Source of the DNA: Vibrio quintilis
GTDB lineage: Bacteria > Pseudomonadota > Gammaproteobacteria > Enterobacterales > Vibrionaceae
Assembly: GCF_024529975.1 (NCBI RefSeq)
Contig: NZ_AP024897.1
Coordinates: 1 to 64,000 of the forward strand
DNA length: 64,000 bases
Direction: 5' to 3'
A model generated the notes under the pieces. The model searched no databases. It was not told where the DNA came from and was given only the letters and a program-made list of their open reading frames with translations. This document shows positions 60,394-64,000 of the stretch, piece by piece. The stretch's first letter is position 1, and every line of letters begins with the position of its first letter. The position numbers and the translations under genes are program-made.

Positions 60394-61149
60394 TCAGGTA
60401 TTATCCCTTTTTTCTGCCGTTTCATTCTGTTGTCGGTAATAGCCCGGTGTTATCCCTGTCTTTTTTTTGAAAACCCGGGAGAAATAAGACACATCTTTGT
60501 ATCCACACTGATAAGCGATTTGAGCAATATTTGCATCCTGGTCGTGGATGAGCATCTCTTTAGCTTTGGCGATACGCTTATTGGTGATATAAGCTTTAAA
60601 CCCTGTTCCGGCTGCCTGATTAAAGACTTTTGAAAAGTAGTTGGGTGTGTAGTTGAAGTAAGCGGACACTTCGTCTTCCTTCAGCTCATGATCGATATTG
60701 TTATCAATATAATGAAGGATATCAAACATGAGCTTTTCAAGGGATTGCTGCGCGTTTTCTCTTGAGCGATGGGATTTTTTATTGATTTGCTGAGAGAGTG
60801 AAGCAAACAACTCATGAATTTTTTGTTCAGGTAAGTCAGTGCGGGATAGGTCAATCGATGCTTTGATTGTATGTATCCATTGCAAACAGAGTTTACTGCA
60901 TAGACCATGATGAATCATGATTAGTTTTTTATTGAATGTTTCACACATTTCCAGAGATTGATCCAGCAATGCCTGTTGCTGTGGATGCTTAAAATAAAAA
61001 AATACCGTTGACACATGGGATGAAGCAAGCACAGATGTTATATCTTCATGTTCTATGACAGTGAAGTAATCGAATATAAGTCGCTGTACCTTATCAGGAA
61101 GTTGAACTGTGGATTCACCTATCCAGTGTACAATATATTTGATCGTCAT
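60394..61149 (-). CDS. AraC family transcriptional regulator
   Basis: 251 residues. The C-terminal 100 (about 143-243) form the double helix-turn-helix AraC/XylS domain: LKEDEVSAYFNYTPNYFSKVF for the first and IAQIAYQCGYKDVSYFSRVFKK for the second, with the usual GITPGYYR end. The N-terminal 140 residues match no ligand domain that I recognise. It is divergent from the Flp pilin genes across a 616-bp A/T-rich region, so it may control them. Confidence 0.85.
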   Translation of the reverse strand: MTIKYIVHWIGESTVQLPDKVQRLIFDYFTVIEHEDITSVLASSHVSTVFFYFKHPQQQALLDQSLEMCETFNKKLIMIHHGLCSKLCLQWIHTIKASIDLSRTDLPEQKIHELFASLSQQINKKSHRSRENAQQSLEKLMFDILHYIDNNIDHELKEDEVSAYFNYTPNYFSKVFNQAAGTGFKAYITNKRIAKAKEMLIHDQDANIAQIAYQCGYKDVSYFSRVFKKKTGITPGYYRQQNETAEKRDNT

Positions 61150-61765
61150 GACTGTATCTTTTATTCCCGGATGATTAAGTTATTTTAGCCTGAAAGTAAC
61201 TATGGGAAGCCACGACTGATTGTTGTGAGTGTCTATAAATTGTTGATATTAATACTAATAATTGTCGTTTTAATTGTTTCTGATGACGGTGTCGTGTTCT
61301 GTTGTCAGGTTGTTCTGCACTGTACCTGGTTAAGGGGATTAAGTTTCGTGCTTATCTAAAAAAGATATATTGTTTTGATCGATTCCATCGTAAATATACA
61401 ACTAAAGTCTAGTTTAAAAATATAGTAACCTCAGGTTTATGAGGGCGTTAGTTATTGGTTTTTTTTGAAACAGCCGTTATTTTGAACAATATGTGACAAT
61501 TGCCACAATGATGTAACAAAACTGCAGAATAATTCTTAAAACTGAGAATGGGTTAATTTTTATACAAAATTTCTTTGATAAATCTGTTCAAAAAAAAATC
61601 ATATATAACAAATATCTATTTTTAATGTCCATGCTATAGCTGTTATTAATATCAATTTTGGTGATACAGATCGTTTGTCCTGTCTTAAAAAAGTCCTAAC
61701 TATAACGCTTCACATACAACTAAAGTGGAATTGAACATTAATCACCCCATGAAGGAGAGCATGTG
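61150..61765. other. Long A/T-rich intergenic region upstream of the Flp genes
   Basis: 616 bp between the AraC-type gene and the first pilin gene. The 13-mer ATACAACTAAAGT occurs at 61396-61408 and 61714-61726, the second just 40 bp before the pilin start. No promoter is convincing. The general A/T richness suggests H-NS-type silencing plus activation. No gene seen. Confidence 0.5.
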
Positions 61766-61927
61766 ATGAAAAACGTAATCAACCAATGTAAGACATTTTG
61801 GAACGATGAAGAAGGTTTGACCGTGGTCGAATATGTTGTTGGAGCCGGACTATTGGTCGCAGCACTGGCAGCAGTATTCAGCGGTTGGGGCACATTGATA
61901 TCCAATGAACTGGCCAATGTATTCTGA
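61766..61927 (+). CDS. flp: Flp-family type IVb pilin 1
   Basis: 53-residue prepilin. A short charged leader ends in NDEEG; cleavage is expected after this glycine, giving LTVVEYVVGAGLLVAALAAV, the Flp pattern with E5-Y6 in the mature protein and one hydrophobic helix. It ends NELANVF. AAGGAGAG precedes the ATG. It forms tight-adherence (Tad) pili once processed and exported. Confidence 0.88.
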   Translation: MKNVINQCKTFWNDEEGLTVVEYVVGAGLLVAALAAVFSGWGTLISNELANVF

Positions 61928-61973
61928 TAAAACGCCTGAATAATCGTTATATCGGTACTATAAGGACATTATT

Positions 61974-62126
61974 ATGCTGAGACATCTATTAAACTTTTAT
62001 CATGATGAAGATGGATTAACTGTTGTTGAATATGTTGTCTCAGCTGCTCTTTTAGCGGTTGTACTTGCCACGGTTTTTTCTGCATGGGGAACTGTCATCC
62101 TGCAGGAACTTGGTAATGTATTTTGA
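61974..62126 (+). CDS. Flp-family type IVb pilin 2
   Basis: 50-residue paralogue of the preceding gene: leader ending HDEDG, mature start LTVVEYVVSAALLAVVLATV, end QELGNVF. The two pilins share the processing site and C-terminal pattern but differ in most other positions, so they may be major and minor subunits. TAAGGA lies 8 bases before the ATG; the gap between the genes is 46 bp. Confidence 0.87.
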   Translation: MLRHLLNFYHDEDGLTVVEYVVSAALLAVVLATVFSAWGTVILQELGNVF

Positions 62127-62168
62127 TGATGGTTTGAACAGGGATGGAATAACCAATGGAGGCATAGC

Positions 62169-62678
62169 GTGGTCTTCATTATCTGGTCCGTTTTATTTTT
62201 GATTGCTGTTGTGGATGCCAGAGAGCACCGCATTCCTAATAAGTTTGTTGTCATACTGTTTGTTGCATGTGCGCTATATCAGTGGCAAAGCACATGGAAT
62301 TTAACTTCACTGATGTATGAGCTGAGTGCCGGCTTGTTTCTTTTTGCACTTGGTTTAGTTGTTCACATTCTTCGGGCAATGTCTGCCGGAGATGTCAAAT
62401 TGTTGGCTGGTGTTGGGGTTTATCTTGGCTGGGAAGGAATGAGTCAGGGTATTTTCTGGATGGCAGTCAGTAGTGTGGTTGTTGGTTTAATGTATTTATC
62501 ATTGCCACGGGTTTTACAGTCACACAGTTCATTTGAAAATGCAGTTTATCTTCCTCGTCCGGTTAAACAAAATAATGTGCCCGGGACACGGCTGTCCGGT
62601 GCAACAGGTGGGCGTTTACAAATGCCTTTTGCACCCATTGTTGTGATTGGTTTGGCACTTCATAGTTATTTTGGGTGA
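62169..62678 (+). CDS. Prepilin peptidase of the Tad locus (TadV/CpaA, A24 family)
   Basis: 169-residue inner-membrane aspartic peptidase that should cleave the Flp leaders. Catalytic aspartates are in VVDAREHRIPN (near residue 16) and in SAGDVKLL (near 78), the latter in place of the more common GxGD. About five membrane segments are seen. GTG start with GGAGG 6 bases upstream. It lacks the N-terminal methylation domain of PilD, as is normal for TadV. Confidence 0.88.
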   Translation: MVFIIWSVLFLIAVVDAREHRIPNKFVVILFVACALYQWQSTWNLTSLMYELSAGLFLFALGLVVHILRAMSAGDVKLLAGVGVYLGWEGMSQGIFWMAVSSVVVGLMYLSLPRVLQSHSSFENAVYLPRPVKQNNVPGTRLSGATGGRLQMPFAPIVVIGLALHSYFG

Positions 62679-62692
62679 AACAAGGAGCGGGG

Positions 62693-64000
62693 ATGAGCCT
62701 TGCGAAGTCTTCTAAAGACAGCCATCGTGTGCCGTTAAAGCCCCAGGCTGTCCCACCAAAAGTGCCGACATCATTTAGTGAGCTGCATGTTCCTAAAGTG
62801 GTGATGGAAAATTTGTTAGTTAAACATCTGGCTGCGTATCCAAAATCAGATTTGCTTGAGCTGGTGAAACTGATGGCAATCAGCAGTCATATGCTCAAGG
62901 AACTGTTGGAAGATTTACGGGCCAAGTCTTTAGTTGAGATATTTCAACCGGATAAAGCATCAGCATCCGGACATGTCCGTTTTGCACTTTCTGAAGCCGG
63001 GCAACAGGAAGCGGATGCTGCTTTTGTCAAAGATGCCTATCTTGGTCCGGCGCCTGTCTCGTTACATGATTATGATCAAATGGTGTCTCAGCAGGATGTT
63101 CGCCTCAATGATATTACCCGCCCGGACGTTGAACATGCATTGAAAGAAGTGATAGGTGCTGTGCGCATGATTCCTTTACTCGGGCCTGCGATTAACTCAG
63201 GCCGGGCTTTACTGCTTTACGGTGATGCCGGTACCGGAAAAACATTCGTTGCGACCAGAATACTGAACTCTCTCAATACATCAGTCTTTGTACCATATGC
63301 GGTGTATGCGGCAGGAAATATTATTAAGGTTTTTTCTCAGCAGCATCATAAACGTGTTGTCTCTGAGGATGACGAAGTCAAGAGTCTTTCATTTAAAGAG
63401 CAATATGATAAGCGCTGGGTGTTATGTGAAAGACCCAATATTCAGGTCGGTGGTGAGCTGACAATGGATATGCTGGAAGTGAATCATTCTGAGCACAACC
63501 GGGTTTGGCTGGCACCATTACAAATGATGGCAAATAACGGCATCCTTGTGATTGATGATTTAGGCCGTCAGCCAATGCCGGTAGCGACCTTACTGAATCG
63601 CTGGATTGTGCCGATGGAGTATTTCTTTGATCACCTGTCATTGCCAAACGGTCAGCAAATCACCATTCCGTTTATTTTAACACTGGCATTTTCTACCAAT
63701 TTAGACCCTGAGGGTATTGCAGACCCCGCTTTTCTGCGAAGACTCGGATATAAAATACATTTTCATCCGCTACTGCAGGATGAATACCACACACTGTGGG
63801 AAAAAACGACACATCATCGTTCGTTACGGCTGGGTGAGACGTCTTTTGAAACATTAATCAAGCTCCATCAGACACATCAGGTGGGCTTTTATCCGTGTTT
63901 ACCGAAAGACCTTGTGGGAATTAGTCGCGATATCATCGTGTTTGAAGAAGCGCCGCCGGTGATTACACCGGAAATTATTGGGCAGGCGTGGGCTGTTTAC
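62693..64000 (+). CDS. AAA+ ATPase with N-terminal winged helix, Flp-associated (partial)
   Basis: 436 codons to the window edge with no stop, so the 3' end is missing. Residues about 40-110 look like a winged helix (LLELVKLMAISSHMLKELLE...). The ATPase core has Walker A GDAGTGKT at 177-184, GGELTMDMLE, Walker B ILVIDDLG (D288-D289), LLNRWIVPMEYF, sensor STNLDP (N336) and arginines FLRRLGYKI at 349-350. It belongs to a widespread uncharacterised AAA+ family whose genes I recall near Flp pilins. AGGAG precedes the ATG. Function unknown. Confidence 0.82.
   Translation, partial: MSLAKSSKDSHRVPLKPQAVPPKVPTSFSELHVPKVVMENLLVKHLAAYPKSDLLELVKLMAISSHMLKELLEDLRAKSLVEIFQPDKASASGHVRFALSEAGQQEADAAFVKDAYLGPAPVSLHDYDQMVSQQDVRLNDITRPDVEHALKEVIGAVRMIPLLGPAINSGRALLLYGDAGTGKTFVATRILNSLNTSVFVPYAVYAAGNIIKVFSQQHHKRVVSEDDEVKSLSFKEQYDKRWVLCERPNIQVGGELTMDMLEVNHSEHNRVWLAPLQMMANNGILVIDDLGRQPMPVATLLNRWIVPMEYFFDHLSLPNGQQITIPFILTLAFSTNLDPEGIADPAFLRRLGYKIHFHPLLQDEYHTLWEKTTHHRSLRLGETSFETLIKLHQTHQVGFYPCLPKDLVGISRDIIVFEEAPPVITPEIIGQAWAVY

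Noticed and set aside
62000..62254. 84-codon minus-strand frame across the second pilin gene
   Set aside because: It is antisense to a pilin with a good ribosome site and processing motif, and its protein is unlike anything known to me.

Overview
The window looks like a stretch of a Vibrio or close Vibrionaceae chromosome, near the replication origin. The grounds are the 16S 3' end typical of vibrios, the protein sequences (ATP synthase, MnmG, IlvGMDA, TrkA and others), moderate GC, and the gene order mnmG-rsmG-parAB-atpIBEFHAGDC-glmU. The species cannot be fixed from sequence alone.

Layout. 1-12784: tRNA and rRNA modification genes (mnmG, rsmG), chromosome partition (parA, parB), the complete F1Fo ATP synthase operon with its promoter and terminator, and glmU. 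12785-15840: a 266-bp MITE-like repeat, then yigZ-trkH-hemG. 15841-21495: rRNA operon 1 (16S, tRNA-Glu, 23S, 5S, tRNA-Ser). 21520-21699: a remnant of an IS630-family element. 21766-27456: the branched-chain amino acid operon ilvLGMDA on the minus strand, with an attenuator; ilvE is not present. 27712-37263: comM, split by an 8.03-kb integrated element. 37349-46686: yihG, dsbA, srkA, yihD, a small unknown ORF, and def-fmt-rsmB-trkA-trkH on the minus strand. 46908-54167: dprA-smg-yrdD, purEK, tsaC-hemF-aroE-yrdB and yrdA. 54385-60290: rRNA operon 2, with four spacer tRNAs (Glu, Lys, Ala, Val) and a distal tRNA-Asp. 60394-64000: an AraC-type regulator and the start of a Flp/Tad pilus locus (two Flp pilins, a prepilin peptidase, and an AAA+ ATPase cut off by the window end).

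The most interesting part is the element inside comM (about 28356-36383). It carries a large serine recombinase beside one end, imperfect inverted repeats at both ends, and a 5-bp GCTAT common core. It also has a MOBV (Pre/Mob) relaxase with a recognisable oriT nick-site motif, a RepL-like replication protein with palindromic 22-bp-spaced iterons upstream, and a type II restriction-modification pair. The pair is a NotI/EagI-like nuclease and a cytosine-C5 methyltransferase. I read it as an integrative mobilizable element with plasmid-like replication functions. Removing it and joining at the core CT restores a 507-codon comM exactly in frame. The methyltransferase gene has an anomaly: its conserved motif IX is readable only in a different frame from its flanks, so either the sequence has two compensating errors or the enzyme is damaged.
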